64,000 bases of DNA from Candidatus Calescibacterium sp. Its GTDB lineage: Bacteria > DRYD01. Positions within the stretch are counted from its first letter, which is position 1; each line of letters starts with the position of its first letter. Position numbers and translations under genes: made by a program. The notes below the pieces were generated by a model. That model ran no database searches. It had not been told where the DNA came from and worked only from the letters and a program-made list of their open reading frames with translations. Below are positions 56,093 through 64,000 of the stretch, piece after piece. Location of the stretch: assembly GCA_025059235.1 (NCBI GenBank), contig JANXCV010000002.1, positions 271,498-335,497 on the forward strand. Direction: 5' to 3'.

Positions 56093-56560
56093 ATGAGTTT
56101 ATTTATTTACAATGTTTCGTTATATACTATCTGTATTCCTGATATTGAACAGATATTATTGCTTGACAAGTATTTTATGGATTTGGGTTATGAAGATAGA
56201 TTTGTTCTTTGGGATAAGGAGGATTTCATATACTACTTATCTAGGAGGGATGTTATTTTTACGGTTTTAAAGAAAGAAAAAATAGTTGGTTTTTGCTTAT
56301 CTGTCATAAATTTTGACGAAAGTGAGCTTTATAAGATAGTTGTTGATAAATCATTTAGGGGCAAGGGGCTAGGAAAATTTATGATGCTATATCATTTGGG
56401 ATCTTTAAAGTTTAAGGGGATAAAGATATCTTTTCTTGAAGTTTCTAGCAAGAATGAATTAGCTATTAGCTTATATGCCAGTATGGGATATGAGTTAGTA
56501 AATATTAGAAAAAATTATTATGGTACTGATGATGCATTGGTTATGAGGAAATTTCTTTGA
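56093..56560 (+). CDS. rimI: GNAT acetyltransferase (RimI-like)
   Basis: The acetyl-CoA loop 'FRGKGLGKFMMLYHL' near residue 88 and the following 'LEVSSKNELAISLYASMGYELVNIRKNYYG' are the usual RimI layout (N-terminal acetylation of ribosomal protein S18). The N-terminal third is less standard, so another protein substrate is possible. It starts six bases after the preceding stop. Confidence 0.78.
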   Translation: MSLFIYNVSLYTICIPDIEQILLLDKYFMDLGYEDRFVLWDKEDFIYYLSRRDVIFTVLKKEKIVGFCLSVINFDESELYKIVVDKSFRGKGLGKFMMLYHLGSLKFKGIKISFLEVSSKNELAISLYASMGYELVNIRKNYYGTDDALVMRKFL

Positions 56561-56564
56561 CTCT

Positions 56565-57077
56565 TTAGGTTGATGTATTCTGGTTTTCTATGTAGTCGGG
56601 TAATGTCAGGAATCCTACCATTGCTATGATCCATCCTATTAATGATGGCAATATGAGTGCTATTGTTCCCCAGAATACTCCTTTTGCAGCATAATCAAAA
56701 GTTTTATGTCCTGTGGATTGGTATATAATTTCTAAATATTTTCTTGAAAAATGAGCTGAAATTAGTGCTCCTATATAAAATATAAGACCTACTACGAAAG
56801 GCATAAAGTAGACAAAATCTGTTGATTCAATCTTTGCAAAAGAGATTACTATTAGTGATATGTATAAAATAATCATGGGAATTATAAATGTTACTACTGA
56901 AAGGACGAAGTTTTTCAGTATATCTGGGTTTAGTTTTTTGGAAAGCATAAATATTCCGACTATGTATGCTATCAGTCCTGCTAGACTAAAAAATACTCCT
57001 AAGCAAGGTATAAAAGATAGCAATACTGATGATACTAGCCCCCATCCGCATAAATTTTTTTCTAATCTTATATCCAT
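56565..57077 (-). CDS. Multi-pass membrane protein, DUF996-like
   Basis: 170 residues with about four or five membrane helices. The N-terminal 'GWGLVSSVLLSFIPCLGVFFSLAGL' and C-terminal 'FWGTIALILPSLIGWIIAMVGFLTL' repeats look like DUF996 proteins. SD GGGAGG on the - strand sits before the ATG. It faces away from dapD, and its stop nearly meets that of the convergent RimI gene. Function unknown. Confidence 0.68.
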   Translation of the reverse strand: MDIRLEKNLCGWGLVSSVLLSFIPCLGVFFSLAGLIAYIVGIFMLSKKLNPDILKNFVLSVVTFIIPMIILYISLIVISFAKIESTDFVYFMPFVVGLIFYIGALISAHFSRKYLEIIYQSTGHKTFDYAAKGVFWGTIALILPSLIGWIIAMVGFLTLPDYIENQNTST

Positions 57078-57195
57078 GATTTTGCCTCCCTTTATAGTTT
57101 TTATTTCTACTCATAGCTGTGTTCATATTATTTACAATTAGATTTTTCCTTATAAAATCCTTTGTTTTTGAAGCTAAATTATCAAGGTTCTTAAT

Positions 57196-57224
57196 TTGAT
57201 CGTATTGAAGAATTTCTATATAGA
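57196..57224 (+). promoter_or_regulatory. Putative sigma-70-type promoter for dapD
   Basis: TTGATC (57196-57201), a 17-base spacer and TATAGA (57219-57224) would start RNA near 57231, a few bases upstream of SD TAGGAGGTGA (57234-57243). Both boxes match 4 of 6 consensus bases and the spacing is ideal. Confidence 0.45.
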
Positions 57225-57248
57225 GATTTTTGTTAGGAGGTGAATTTT

Positions 57249-58043
57249 ATGGAAGAAAAAATAGAGTTAGCATGGGAAATGTTTAACAGACAAAATGATA
57301 TAAAGGAAATAGAACATAAATTCGGTGGGGTGGTAAGAAGAGCGGTGAAGCTGCTTGACAGTGGTAATCTAAGAGTAGCTGAAAATAGGGATGGAAAATG
57401 GTTTGTTAATGAATTTGTTAAAAAAGCTATACTTCTTTACTTTGCTATAACTAAGAGTAAGAAAATAAGGTTTGGTGGATTTGATTACTATGATAAATTA
57501 CCCTTAAAAAAGATTGATAGAACGTATAGAGTTGTACCTGGTGCTATAATAAGGTATGGAAGTTTTATAGAGAGTAATTGTATTATTATGCCTTCTTTTA
57601 TAAATGTTGGTGCATATATAGGTTCAGGGACGATGGTTGATACATGGGTTACTGTTGGTTCTTGTGCTCAGATAGGTAGGAATGTTCATTTAGCTGGTGG
57701 TGTGGGAATAGGTGGAGTTCTTGAACCACCTTCTGCTATGCCTGTGATTATTGAGGATAACTGTTTTATTGGGTCGAGATGTGTAATAGTAGAGGGAATA
57801 ATAGTCAGAAGAGGAGCTGTATTAGCTGCTAACGTTTCTATTACATCCAGTACTAAGATTATAGATATTAATACGGGGGAGATATACCAGGGTGAGATTC
57901 CTGAGAATTCTATTGTTGTTCCCGGAACATATTTGAAAGAGATAAACGGAAGACAATATGGTATATCTGCTGCTCTCATCATTGGTAAAAGAAAACACTC
58001 AACAGATATAAAAACCGCACTTAACGAAATTTTGAGAAAGTAA
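57249..58043 (+). CDS. dapD: Tetrahydrodipicolinate N-succinyltransferase
   Basis: Succinylates tetrahydrodipicolinate in the succinylase branch of lysine and diaminopimelate synthesis, which feeds peptidoglycan. The left-handed beta-helix hexapeptide run (about residues 95-200) includes 'GAYIGSGTMVDTWVTVGSCA', 'NVHLAGGVGIGG' and 'DNCFIGSRCVIVEG', as in DapD. ATG 57249 is placed seven bases after TAGGAGGTGA; an in-frame GTG nine bases upstream is less likely. It seems monocistronic. Confidence 0.92.
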   Translation: MEEKIELAWEMFNRQNDIKEIEHKFGGVVRRAVKLLDSGNLRVAENRDGKWFVNEFVKKAILLYFAITKSKKIRFGGFDYYDKLPLKKIDRTYRVVPGAIIRYGSFIESNCIIMPSFINVGAYIGSGTMVDTWVTVGSCAQIGRNVHLAGGVGIGGVLEPPSAMPVIIEDNCFIGSRCVIVEGIIVRRGAVLAANVSITSSTKIIDINTGEIYQGEIPENSIVVPGTYLKEINGRQYGISAALIIGKRKHSTDIKTALNEILRK

Positions 58044-58501
58044 GCAATTTTTTATTTATTTTGAGGAAATATTTTTATTTTTTCTCTGGTTCCATGGGCT
58101 ATCTCTTATATTTCATAAGTGAGAATCGACTTGAAATATATAGACTAAATTTTAGTTTTAAATAGATGAAGTTATGAAATAGAGTAACCATGATGACTAT
58201 TACAACATCGGGGAATACTCTAGTTCTTGGAAAGAAATTGCTGGAAAATTGCAGAAGTTGTCTTTCTTCTTGTAGGTATTAGTAAGTTATTCTTGTGAAC
58301 TTTCCTTTACTTAAAAATAATGACTTTCTTTTGCTGTTTAGTATTTATCTTTTTGCTCTTTTTTTGGCATAAATTGGTATTTCTTTTTCAGTTCTTAAAA
58401 TTTTCGGTTTGCTACTTAGACTGAATTAACTGTTATCTTTTAGGTTTGGGATAATGGATAATGAGTAGTGGAGTTCCTTCCAAATTCTTAAACTTTCCTA
58501 C
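58044..58501. other. 458-base region without a supported gene
   Basis: Lies between convergent dapD and the isocitrate dehydrogenase gene. It is very AT-rich with several T-runs. Two tiny ORFs (for example 58190-58282, 30 codons) lack a convincing ribosome site. I see no RNA gene, terminator-quality hairpin or decayed gene that I could name. Confidence 0.6.
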
Positions 58502-59899
58502 TTATTCTCCTTGTGCTTTTGAGAATAATTCTTTATCATTATGTTTTCTAAGTATTTCGATGTGCATCCATTTGATTTGTAATTCTGTTATTTTCTTAAG
58601 GAATTCTAGTATATCTTGATGAGATAGTGCTTGGTTTGATAAGTATCTACATCTGTACCAGTTTACCATTAGTATTTCAGGTACTGGGGGTGGATATATT
58701 TTTGTGCCTCTATTAGAGATCATTTTTAGTTCGAGTTTTTCTACTTTTTTTGGTACCTCTGGTAGGGTTTCTATGTTGTTCCATTCTATGAATAGATCTA
58801 TGCCTATGATTTGCCAGTCTTCTGATGGTGTTGGGGCAGGGGGGTCGAAAAACTTAATTTCATTTTCTTTCTTTTTGGCGGGTAGTTCGATATATGTTTG
58901 ATTTTTATTGATTTCTTTTATTATTGCTTGCGTGAATTCTGTTGTTGAGTAGTTACCTCCTAGGTCTTTGGTTTTTATTCCTGCTTTTAAGGTATTTTCA
59001 AGAGCTCGTTCTATTCTTTCGGCATAGTCTTTCATACCTATATGCTTTAGCATCATTGTGGAAGATAGTATAAATGCTGTGGGATTAGCTATGTTTTTGC
59101 CTGCTATGTCTGGTGCTGACCCATGTACTGCTTCAAAAACTGCTAGGTTTTTACCTATGTTTGCGCTCGGTGCAAGTCCAAGTCCTCCAACCAATCCTGC
59201 ACACAAGTCACTTACTATGTCTCCAAAGATATTTGGTAAAACCAGAACATCAAATTTTTCTGGGTTAGTAACTAGCTTCATACATAGATTATCTACTATT
59301 ATATCTTCTGTTTCTATGTCTGGATATTGTGTTGATAGTTCTCTGAAGGTATTTAGAAATAAACCATCTGACATTTTTTGTATATTTGCTTTATGTACAC
59401 AGGTTAGTTTTTTTCTGTTATTGGTTTTGGCGTATTGGAAGGCGAAGGAGTGTATCATGAATGAGCCTTGTCTTGTTATTATTCTTAGTGTTTGGGCCAC
59501 GTCTGGGGTTTCCATGTGTTCTATTGCTCCGTAGGTATCTTCTATGTTTTCTCTTATTACGACTATATCTATGTTACCGAATTTTGTTTCTATGCCGGGT
59601 AAGGTTTTAGCTGGTCTTACATTTGCGAATAATTCTAGGGATTTTCTGATGGTTACGTTGACACTTTTATGTCCTGTTCCTATGGGTGTAGTTGTTGGGC
59701 CTTTGAGTGCTACTTTGTTGAGTTTTATTGAATTCAGTGTTTCTTCTGGTAGGGGTGTACCGTGTTTTTGGTAGCATTCTAGTCCTGCGGGTTTTTTGTC
59801 CCATTCGATTGGTACTTTTGCGGCTTCAAATATTTTTATCACTGATTCACAAATTTCTTTTCCTATTCCATCTCCTTCTATGAGAGTTACCCTTCTCAT
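58502..59899 (-). CDS. icd: Isocitrate dehydrogenase, Thermus type with C-terminal domain
   Basis: Oxidatively decarboxylates isocitrate to 2-oxoglutarate. The core (about residues 1-335) has 'LIEGDGIGKEICESVIKI', the substrate-loop 'GHKSVNVTIRKSLELFANVRP', 'IRENIEDTYGAIEH' and 'EAVHGSAPDIAGKNIANP'. The extra 130 residues at the end ('FIEWNN', 'KMISNRGTKIYPP', 'YRCRYL', 'KWMHIE', C-terminal 'KAQGE') match the additional domain of the Thermus thermophilus enzyme. SD TAGGTGA precedes the ATG. It follows the AIM24-family gene by 11 bases. Confidence 0.93.
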   Translation of the reverse strand: MRRVTLIEGDGIGKEICESVIKIFEAAKVPIEWDKKPAGLECYQKHGTPLPEETLNSIKLNKVALKGPTTTPIGTGHKSVNVTIRKSLELFANVRPAKTLPGIETKFGNIDIVVIRENIEDTYGAIEHMETPDVAQTLRIITRQGSFMIHSFAFQYAKTNNRKKLTCVHKANIQKMSDGLFLNTFRELSTQYPDIETEDIIVDNLCMKLVTNPEKFDVLVLPNIFGDIVSDLCAGLVGGLGLAPSANIGKNLAVFEAVHGSAPDIAGKNIANPTAFILSSTMMLKHIGMKDYAERIERALENTLKAGIKTKDLGGNYSTTEFTQAIIKEINKNQTYIELPAKKKENEIKFFDPPAPTPSEDWQIIGIDLFIEWNNIETLPEVPKKVEKLELKMISNRGTKIYPPPVPEILMVNWYRCRYLSNQALSHQDILEFLKKITELQIKWMHIEILRKHNDKELFSKAQGE

Positions 59900-59910
59900 T
59901 TTGTTATCAC

Positions 59911-60837
59911 CTAGTTAGTGGCTTTTGTGTTTTGTTTTATTTCATCTTTACTTTTTTTCTTTTTGTCTTCTGGTTGGTAATTTAAGGTTACTATACCTTC
60001 GTTTATTATTGGGATTATGGCATTCCAGTTTCTAGTTTGAAGTAATATTTTTGTTGGTCCCTGGATTTTTATTATGATACTATGTTCTGACATCGTAAAG
60101 TTTGTGAATTCTTCGAGCTTATAGTTTATATTTTTTCTAAATCCTATGAGGTGGAAATAGTTTACTTTAGTTTCTGATTCTACTTCTATTTCTTTAATTC
60201 CTCCACAACCTGCTATAAATACTCCTCCATTTCCAGTAATTTTCATACATACCAAATGTTTTAGATTCTGAGCTTTGTTTTTTTCTGACAAGATGTAGTC
60301 AAGTATTAAAAAAGGTAGGTTTCTTAGGTTCAAGAGATTAGATAGCATATTTCTAATTGAAAGGATTGATCTGAGGGAGAGATTGGACAGGAAAGATCTA
60401 ACTGTTGATTTTGTAATTCCCAAGGCTTTGAGTAGTATTGAATCTTTGAGATACTGGATTTCTGTGGATAGATTAATTTCTCCGTAGTGTCCTACATAGT
60501 AATCTGAAAAGATTATGTATTCTTCGTCGGGGGTTATTTGTATATGTTTTATATCACCAGGGATTATGGAGGATAGGTATATTTCAGCTTCTTCTAGGGA
60601 TGTTATTTTAGATAGGAATAGATTTTGGGTATTTGATATGTCGAATAGATTTTTTATGCTTTTATTTTTTAGGGTATCTATAAGGTTTTTAAATATTTTT
60701 GTGAGATCCTGTGTTTCTATTTTTATGTTGCCCTTGCTTGATAGGAAGGAGTGTGGGTTGATGAAGATATGTTCGTTAGGTTTTAGAATTATTTTTATTG
60801 TGGTGCTGTGGGGTGAGAATTCTTGTTGCCATTCCAT
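59911..60837 (-). CDS. AIM24/TIGR00266-family protein
   Basis: The 308-residue product has the family text 'LKPNEHIFINPHSFLSS' near residue 18, 'GGIKEIEVESETKVNYFHLIGFR' near residue 215 and 'GPTKILLQTRN' near residue 260. A mostly helical stretch (about residues 135-190) interrupts the usual beta fold. The start ATG is 6 bases after the CCA end of tRNA-Glu with no ribosome site, so the two probably share a transcript. Family members are of unknown function in bacteria. Confidence 0.78.
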   Translation of the reverse strand: MEWQQEFSPHSTTIKIILKPNEHIFINPHSFLSSKGNIKIETQDLTKIFKNLIDTLKNKSIKNLFDISNTQNLFLSKITSLEEAEIYLSSIIPGDIKHIQITPDEEYIIFSDYYVGHYGEINLSTEIQYLKDSILLKALGITKSTVRSFLSNLSLRSILSIRNMLSNLLNLRNLPFLILDYILSEKNKAQNLKHLVCMKITGNGGVFIAGCGGIKEIEVESETKVNYFHLIGFRKNINYKLEEFTNFTMSEHSIIIKIQGPTKILLQTRNWNAIIPIINEGIVTLNYQPEDKKKKSKDEIKQNTKATN

Positions 60838-60843
60838 GAAGAG

Positions 60844-60919
60844 TGGTGACCCTGACGGGATTCGAACCCGTGTCTCCGGCTTGAAGGGCCGGTGTCCTAG
60901 TCCACTAGACGACAGGGCC
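60844..60919 (-). tRNA. tRNA-Glu (UUC anticodon)
   Basis: On the - strand the acceptor stem GGCCCTG pairs with CAGGGTC, the anticodon stem CCGGC/GCCGG holds loop CCTTCAA with anticodon TTC, and the T-arm is ACGGGTTCGAATCCCGT. The CCA is encoded. Total 76 bases. Confidence 0.96.
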
Positions 60920-60987
60920 TGTATCTATATTATAAATTTAGACAATTTTTTTTGTCCTCCTTCTAATTTGGGTATAGTAATGGTATC

Positions 60988-61419
60988 TTATATAGAAAAA
61001 AGGACTATTGCTATGAGCGAGAATATGATTGCAATTGTTTGTGTAATTGTGAGTTTTTCTTTGAGTATGAATATACCTAGTAGGACTGAGATTACTGGGT
61101 AGAGGGCAGTTAGTACTGTGACTGTTGCTAAGTTACCTTTTTCATAGGCTTTTAGGAGAAAAAATGTACCTAAGCCTCCTGTTAATCCTGCTACTAAACC
61201 GGCTATGATGTATGATCTCAGATCATGGGTAAGTGAATTTTTTAGGATTGTGGATATTGAGAATAGTATTAGCAAAGCTACTATTATTACTCCTGTTGAC
61301 TGAAAAATGAAGGCTACGCGTGGATCCAGTTTAAAGGTTGCTACTTTCATAAAGAATCCGGAGATACCCCATAGTACGAGGCTCAGGATAGAAAATATTA
61401 GCCAAGCTTCAATTTTCAT
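60988..61419 (-). CDS. Half-size EamA/DMT-family transporter
   Basis: 143 residues with about five membrane helices, covering a single EamA repeat: 'LWGISGFFMKVAT' at the start and 'VTVLTALYPVISVLLGIFILKEKLT' near residue 95, which is the usual conserved repeat end. Full DMT exporters have two such repeats (about 300 residues), so this would act as a dimer. Between cmk and tRNA-Glu on the same strand. Confidence 0.82.
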   Translation of the reverse strand: MKIEAWLIFSILSLVLWGISGFFMKVATFKLDPRVAFIFQSTGVIIVALLILFSISTILKNSLTHDLRSYIIAGLVAGLTGGLGTFFLLKAYEKGNLATVTVLTALYPVISVLLGIFILKEKLTITQTIAIIFSLIAIVLFSI

Positions 61420-61477
61420 GGTATCTATAAAATTCTGTCGTTCAGATATACTTTCCTTCTCTTTCGTTTAAAAGAAC

Positions 61478-62137
61478 TTAGATTTTAATATATTCTAGGA
61501 ATTTTTGGACTGTTTGTTCTATGGTTAAATTATCTGAGATTATAATGATGAAGTCTTTTGGTAGGTTATGAATGGTAGGTAATGGAGCTATTTGTCTTTT
61601 TGAATCTTCTTCATCTCTTTGAATGATAGAATGGAGTATTTGATTAAGGTCTTGTGGTTTTCCTAATTTTTCGTATTGTTTGATTCTTCTTTTTGCTCTT
61701 TCATAAGGGGAAGCATAGAGGTAAAACTTATAATCTGCTTCTGGGAAAATAACAGTTCCACAGTCTCTTCCCGTAAATATGAAACCGCAATCATGTTTAG
61801 CTTTTGTCGTTTTGACTTTTTTTCTTATTTCATCATTTATTTTCTCTCTTACTTCTTTTATTTGTGATATTTTTGAGGTTTTTACAGCTACTTCTTCTGT
61901 GTACAGGAAGGAGTATTTTTCTTCATAATTTATTTCTTTTCTGAAGTCTTCGAATTGAATTAAGTCTGCGATATTGAATCTATCTAGTTTTTCATAGTTG
62001 ATTGCTACAAGTCTATACAGTAGTCCTGTGTCTAGGAAATAGAATGTCTTTTTTGAAGTTGAGTTTAAGGTTTGAGTGAGTTTTATACCTATTGTTGTTT
62101 TTCCTACTCCTGCTGGGCCATCTATGGTTATTATCAT
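61478..62137 (-). CDS. cmk: Cytidylate kinase
   Basis: Phosphorylates CMP and dCMP. Walker A GPAGVGKTT at residues 7-15, 'YFLDTGLLYRLVA' near residue 33, and 'FTGRDCGTVIFPEADYKFYL' near residue 122 (usual form GRDIGTVVFPDA) followed by 'YERAKRR'. 219 residues is normal. Start overlaps the mreC stop (ATGA). Confidence 0.92.
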   Translation of the reverse strand: MIITIDGPAGVGKTTIGIKLTQTLNSTSKKTFYFLDTGLLYRLVAINYEKLDRFNIADLIQFEDFRKEINYEEKYSFLYTEEVAVKTSKISQIKEVREKINDEIRKKVKTTKAKHDCGFIFTGRDCGTVIFPEADYKFYLYASPYERAKRRIKQYEKLGKPQDLNQILHSIIQRDEEDSKRQIAPLPTIHNLPKDFIIIISDNLTIEQTVQKFLEYIKI

Positions 62138-62772
62138 CTTTTTCTTCTTATAACTATTACTTGATTTGTTTTCTTGATATCTTTGAATATTTTAACTTCG
62201 TTATTATTGTATATTTCGCCTATGGGTATTCCTGGTGGGATATGAAAATATCCCATGGTTACTACGTGGCTGTATATTTCTATATTGGATGTATTGTTGA
62301 ATGGATAGAAGTATATTTTGGAAGATGTTTTAATAAATCCGAAAATTTCGTGGTTGGTATATATCACTTTTGCTGGTATTTGAAAGGAATTGGAGTTTAG
62401 ATACCTCACTCTGGATATTCTTGGTGTTACCTTTTCTACTATACCTAGGAAATTGTGTTCATTTAATACTATATCCAATGGTTTAAGATCTTTAAGTGTA
62501 GATATATAGAAATACTCGTTGGAGTAGGATATTACGTCTGATACTCCGATAATTTCAACTGATTGTATGTGATTTAGTATTTGTGAATTATAAAGAGGAT
62601 TGTTTTGGATTATTGATCTTATTATTTCTGAATACTGATGAGTTTGGCTTGATGTATCGCTTTTTAAAGACAGAAACGACAGAAGGTGGAGAGAAATAGA
62701 GTATAGATTTAGTTTGAGGGCTATTAGCTCATATAAAAAAAATATTACTAGTACGATGATAGATCTATTCAT
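62134..62772 (-). CDS. mreC: MreC-like rod-shape protein
   Basis: A short hydrophobic N-terminus (about residues 5-30), then a helical segment and the two small beta domains of MreC ('IIGVSDVISYSNEYFYIS', 'VLNEHNFLGIVEKVTPRISRVRYLNS'). It organises the elongation machinery with MreB. At 212 residues it is short. No mreB/mreD in the window; the call relies on domain pattern. Confidence 0.7.
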   Translation of the reverse strand: MNRSIIVLVIFFLYELIALKLNLYSISLHLLSFLSLKSDTSSQTHQYSEIIRSIIQNNPLYNSQILNHIQSVEIIGVSDVISYSNEYFYISTLKDLKPLDIVLNEHNFLGIVEKVTPRISRVRYLNSNSFQIPAKVIYTNHEIFGFIKTSSKIYFYPFNNTSNIEIYSHVVTMGYFHIPPGIPIGEIYNNNEVKIFKDIKKTNQVIVIRRKR

Positions 62773-62838
62773 TTTCTTTTCACTTTATATTTTTATCTTT
62801 TTTTCTGTTTTGCCTTTTAAATTTGTTCATTAAAGGAG

Positions 62839-64000
62839 ATGGAATATACGAGAGATAAATTTTCTACTAGAGATGTACTGATGTATATCGAAGATATAGC
62901 AAGGTATAAAAAAGAGATAATTCTCAAAATAGAGAATATCCACTGTATCAACTGTGTAAAGGTTATAAGATCTTCTATTTCCAAGAAACTGAGTGATTAC
63001 ATTGATTTTTTAGATATTGATTTTCAATCTCAGCGGATGTTCATAAAGCTAAAAAAGGACATACAAGTTCAAAAAATACTAGATGAAATTAGAAATCTGG
63101 GATACAGTGCAAAAGTTGAGGAACAGATTGATCCACATATTGAACACAAAAAATCTGTAATCGAACTAATTAACCTTATTATTGCTATTAGCTTGGCTAC
63201 TTTTGTTTTGATAATTTCAATGTTTTTCTGTAAGCTTCTAGAATCTAATGATTTCATTAGGTTGCTCGTTCTTGTTTTTTCTACAGTAGTTCAATTTGTA
63301 AATGGCTTTAGATTTTATAGAAATGCTTTTTACTCTGTGAGAAATGGTAGTCTTAATATGGATGTTCTTATTGTCATATCCACTACTTCTGCTTATATCT
63401 ATAGTCTATATGGTTACTTTGTAGGTTTTAATCACTTTTATTTTGAGACTTCTTCTGTTATAATAGCTGTAGTGCTTCTGGGAAGGTATATTGAAGGAAA
63501 ATATAAGAAGAAGAGTTACAATTCGATTTTAAACCTGTTAATGTATAAGCCACAGTGGGTCACTGTATATAAAGACGATAACTTAATTAATGTTGATGTT
63601 GAACAAATAAAAGAAGGTGATATAATTCAAATATATAAGGGTCAGAGTGTACCTGTAGACGGAAAAGTACTGGAGGGGGAAGGGATATTTGATTTTAATC
63701 TTCTGTTCGGCGAAAGTGAACCTATTAAGATATCTGTTGGTAATGAGATAAAAGCTGGTAGTATTCTAGTGGATGGATCAGTAAAAATACAGGCCAGCTG
63801 TAGCTATAGGAATAGTTTTTGGAAAGGAATAGAAACGTCAGTATATAGTTTATACAATAAGAATCTTGCATACCAGAAGTTTATAGATAAGATCTCTGGA
63901 AACTTTGTCATAATAGTTGTCATATTTGCGGTACTGAGTTTTATATATTGGTATTTTTCGGGTAACAAGGATTTTGCTGTTAATGCTTTTATTTCTACGT
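62839..64000 (+). CDS. Metal-transporting P1B-type ATPase, 3' end outside window
   Basis: A frame stays open to the window end. It begins with a heavy-metal-associated domain (metal pair C36/C39 in IHCINC), then membrane helices (about residues 100-225, including 'NMDVLIVISTTSAY') and the start of the actuator domain. The usual TGE of the actuator is FGE here (F290), in 'LLFGESEP'. SD AAAGGAG abuts ATG 62839 without a spacer; ATG 62881 is an alternative. The CINC pair suggests copper, but the later CPC/SPC and DKTG motifs are not in view. Confidence 0.82.
   Translation, partial: MEYTRDKFSTRDVLMYIEDIARYKKEIILKIENIHCINCVKVIRSSISKKLSDYIDFLDIDFQSQRMFIKLKKDIQVQKILDEIRNLGYSAKVEEQIDPHIEHKKSVIELINLIIAISLATFVLIISMFFCKLLESNDFIRLLVLVFSTVVQFVNGFRFYRNAFYSVRNGSLNMDVLIVISTTSAYIYSLYGYFVGFNHFYFETSSVIIAVVLLGRYIEGKYKKKSYNSILNLLMYKPQWVTVYKDDNLINVDVEQIKEGDIIQIYKGQSVPVDGKVLEGEGIFDFNLLFGESEPIKISVGNEIKAGSILVDGSVKIQASCSYRNSFWKGIETSVYSLYNKNLAYQKFIDKISGNFVIIVVIFAVLSFIYWYFSGNKDFAVNAFIST

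Noticed and set aside
58190..58282. 30-codon ORF with CRSCLSSC in the empty region
   Set aside because: The cysteine spacing is suggestive but there is no ribosome site and no supporting context.
59058..59774. Two + strand ORFs inside isocitrate dehydrogenase
   Set aside because: Antisense shadows of a strongly conserved gene.
60515..61102. 195-codon + strand ORF spanning tRNA-Glu
   Set aside because: It reads through the tRNA and antisense to two - strand genes; its translation has no domain.
1..64000. CRISPR arrays, insertion sequences, prophage or integrase genes
   Set aside because: No regular spaced repeats, transposase, integrase or phage structural genes were seen on either strand.

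Overview
This window comes from an AT-rich bacterial genome whose genes are packed tightly and mostly read on the + strand. A full-length reverse gyrase (6866-10177) marks the host as an extreme thermophile or hyperthermophile. A tmRNA, gyrase subunit B, MraY, MreC, a class B penicillin-binding protein, DapD and bacterial RpoB/RpoC show that it is a bacterium with a peptidoglycan wall and probably a rod shape. The lineage cannot be fixed by reading. The Thermus-like isocitrate dehydrogenase with its C-terminal domain, the large insertions in both RNA polymerase subunits and the many genes with no recognisable family suggest a deep-branching or candidate thermophilic phylum (a Calescibacterota-like group is one guess). 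No phage, transposon, CRISPR array or genomic island was seen; this is chromosomal backbone.

Layout. 1-6668: the tail of a clostripain-like peptidase, a tiny strong-SD ORF, then a coupled run of zinc-ribbon protein, unknown protein, small DUF3006-like protein, lipoyl synthase, fumarase and penicillin-binding protein. 6866-12129: reverse gyrase, thymidylate kinase and a BatD-like membrane protein with a Pro-Gln repeat. 12135-16813: divergent hisS, then nuoD, acylphosphatase, an unknown helical protein and hemD. 16998-17577: a monocistronic glycine-rich protein with a strong RBS and a perfect terminator hairpin. 17662-32476: one long chain of mostly overlapping genes (thrS, KhtT-like, PanE-like, small membrane protein, gyrB, a large sensor kinase, an unknown protein, response regulator, ROK kinase, purine nucleoside phosphorylase, a membrane GAF/GGDEF-like protein and mraY). 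32482-41739: a ferredoxin oxidoreductase beta subunit, tpiA, MgtC-like, SRPBCC protein, an acyl-ACP-reductase homologue, miaB, a diverged epimerase, rdgB and uvrA. 41881-54372: rpoB and rpoC, then a GldG-like protein, a DUF4340 protein and a zinc-ribbon/FHA protein. 54401-57077: tmRNA on the - strand, Nudix, an unknown exported protein, a RimI-like acetyltransferase and a DUF996-like membrane protein. 57249-64000: dapD, a 458-base empty stretch, then a - strand series (mreC, cmk, half-size EamA protein, tRNA-Glu, AIM24-family protein, isocitrate dehydrogenase) and the start of a metal P-type ATPase.

How it fits together. Lipoyl synthase, fumarase, isocitrate dehydrogenase, the 2-oxoacid:ferredoxin oxidoreductase subunit and NuoD point to TCA-cycle and respiratory metabolism. 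PBP, MraY, DapD and MreC cover wall synthesis. Reverse gyrase and gyrase together set DNA topology. The most unusual things are the four-CxxC insertion in RpoB, the two helical insertions in RpoC, a reverse gyrase without its N-terminal zinc finger, two genes that appear to start at non-canonical codons (AUU, or CUG in one case), a cyanobacterial-type acyl-ACP reductase homologue outside an obvious cyanobacterial context, and a cysteine cluster in a giant cytosolic sensor kinase.
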